A DNA stretch of 41,216 nucleotides from positions 566,606 to 607,821 of the forward strand of contig NZ_JAGGCS010000002.1 of assembly GCF_022884085.1 (NCBI RefSeq), read 5' to 3'. Every line of letters begins with the position of its first letter. The first letter of the stretch is position 1. Below the pieces are notes generated by a model. The model did no database searches, was not told the DNA's origin, and saw only the letters and a program-made list of their open reading frames with translations. Both the position numbers and the translations under genes were made by a program. The DNA is from Paenirhizobium cremeum (lineage in GTDB: Bacteria > Pseudomonadota > Alphaproteobacteria > Rhizobiales > Rhizobiaceae). Shown here piece after piece: positions 40,936 to 41,216 of the stretch.

Positions 40936-41216
40936 ATGCGATGGACGATTGAGACCCTTGGTGATGTGGTTGACGCGGAAATCGCAGGATTGCCTCCCGG
41001 GCTTCAGGCGCGTTTGATCCGTCTCATGGAAGCCATCGAGAATATTGGTCTCGATCAGTTGCGCGAACCGCATGTCAAGCATCTGGATGGCAAGCTGTAG
41101 GAGCTTCGCGCCAAGGCATCGGGGAGGGTATTGCACGCGGTATCTATGTTGCCGTCAGCGGAAGACGTGTCGTTATGACCTGCCACTGCGAATTTCCTCC
41201 AGAATTGATTAGAGTC
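40936..41216 (+). pseudogene. HigB/RelE-family (Gp49-like) toxin gene, broken and cut by the window end
   Basis: From ATG 40936, MRWTIETLGDVVDAEIAGLP and HVKHLDGKL match the N-terminal half of HigB-type mRNA-interferase toxins. The next codon should be Trp (KLWELR in the family) but is TAG at 41098-41100, followed in frame by ELRAKAS. The continuation EGIARGIYVAVSGRRVVM then appears in another frame from 41124, so two bases have been gained or one lost near 41122. Two lesions make a full-length toxin unlikely. Any antitoxin gene (higA) would lie beyond 41216. A sequencing error could explain one lesion but hardly both. Confidence 0.75.

Noticed and set aside
1..41216. CRISPR array, tRNA/rRNA genes, intact insertion sequence or prophage
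   Set aside because: No regularly spaced repeats, cloverleaf-like segments, transposase or phage structural genes were recognised; only a single toxin-like remnant and short repeats were seen.

Overview
The window looks like part of a high-GC alphaproteobacterial chromosome or megaplasmid, most likely Rhizobiales (Rhizobium, Agrobacterium, Shinella or Ensifer-like). The grounds are the GC-rich third codon positions, a heterotetrameric sarcosine oxidase operon, a liv/bra operon, stacked ABC importers and dense ATGA-type gene overlaps. No tRNA, rRNA, CRISPR array or intact insertion sequence was seen. Assignments come from reading motifs and gene order by eye; no database search was run.

Layout. 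(1) 1-3116: end of a sarcosine oxidase operon (soxA, 5' end outside the window, then soxG). (2) 3099-5391: a Bcr/CflA-type drug efflux gene divergent from a TetR regulator, with a striking double palindrome between them and a decayed second copy of the efflux gene behind tetR. (3) 5567-15235, module 1: flavin monooxygenase, HCCA-isomerase/GST-kappa-like protein, M19 dipeptidase homologue, polyamine-type ABC importer (four genes), carboxylesterase, LysR regulator. (4) 15501-30278, module 2: LysR regulator, flavin monooxygenase, peptide-type permeases, M24/creatinase-fold hydrolase, two ATPases, molybdopterin oxidoreductase of the BisC/DMSO reductase type, two CMD/AhpD-fold proteins, RidA, a Cds1-like PLP lyase, peptide-type binding protein, alpha/beta hydrolase. 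(5) 30808-33234: a dimethylglycine/sarcosine dehydrogenase-type flavoprotein. (6) 33502-39031: livHMGF, a small membrane protein and livJ, closed by a clear intrinsic terminator. (7) 39213-40859: an acyl-CoA synthetase. (8) 40936 to the end: a HigB/RelE-like toxin gene broken by an amber codon and a frameshift.

How the genes may work together. The monooxygenases of modules 1 and 2 are collinear paralogues (46 of 70 residues identical in one stretch) and so are the two LysR regulators (36 of 58 over the DNA-binding domain). Yet each module has a different class of ABC importer and different hydrolases. This suggests two related uptake-and-breakdown routes for organic N- or S-containing compounds. 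In module 2 a PLP lyase that may release 2-aminoacrylate sits 3 nt behind ridA, whose product detoxifies such enamines, and a flavin oxygenase is combined with an S/N-oxide reductase-type enzyme. The flanking sarcosine oxidase and dimethylglycine dehydrogenase-type genes could feed N-methyl groups into one-carbon metabolism. The substrate is not known, and the pathway is inference.
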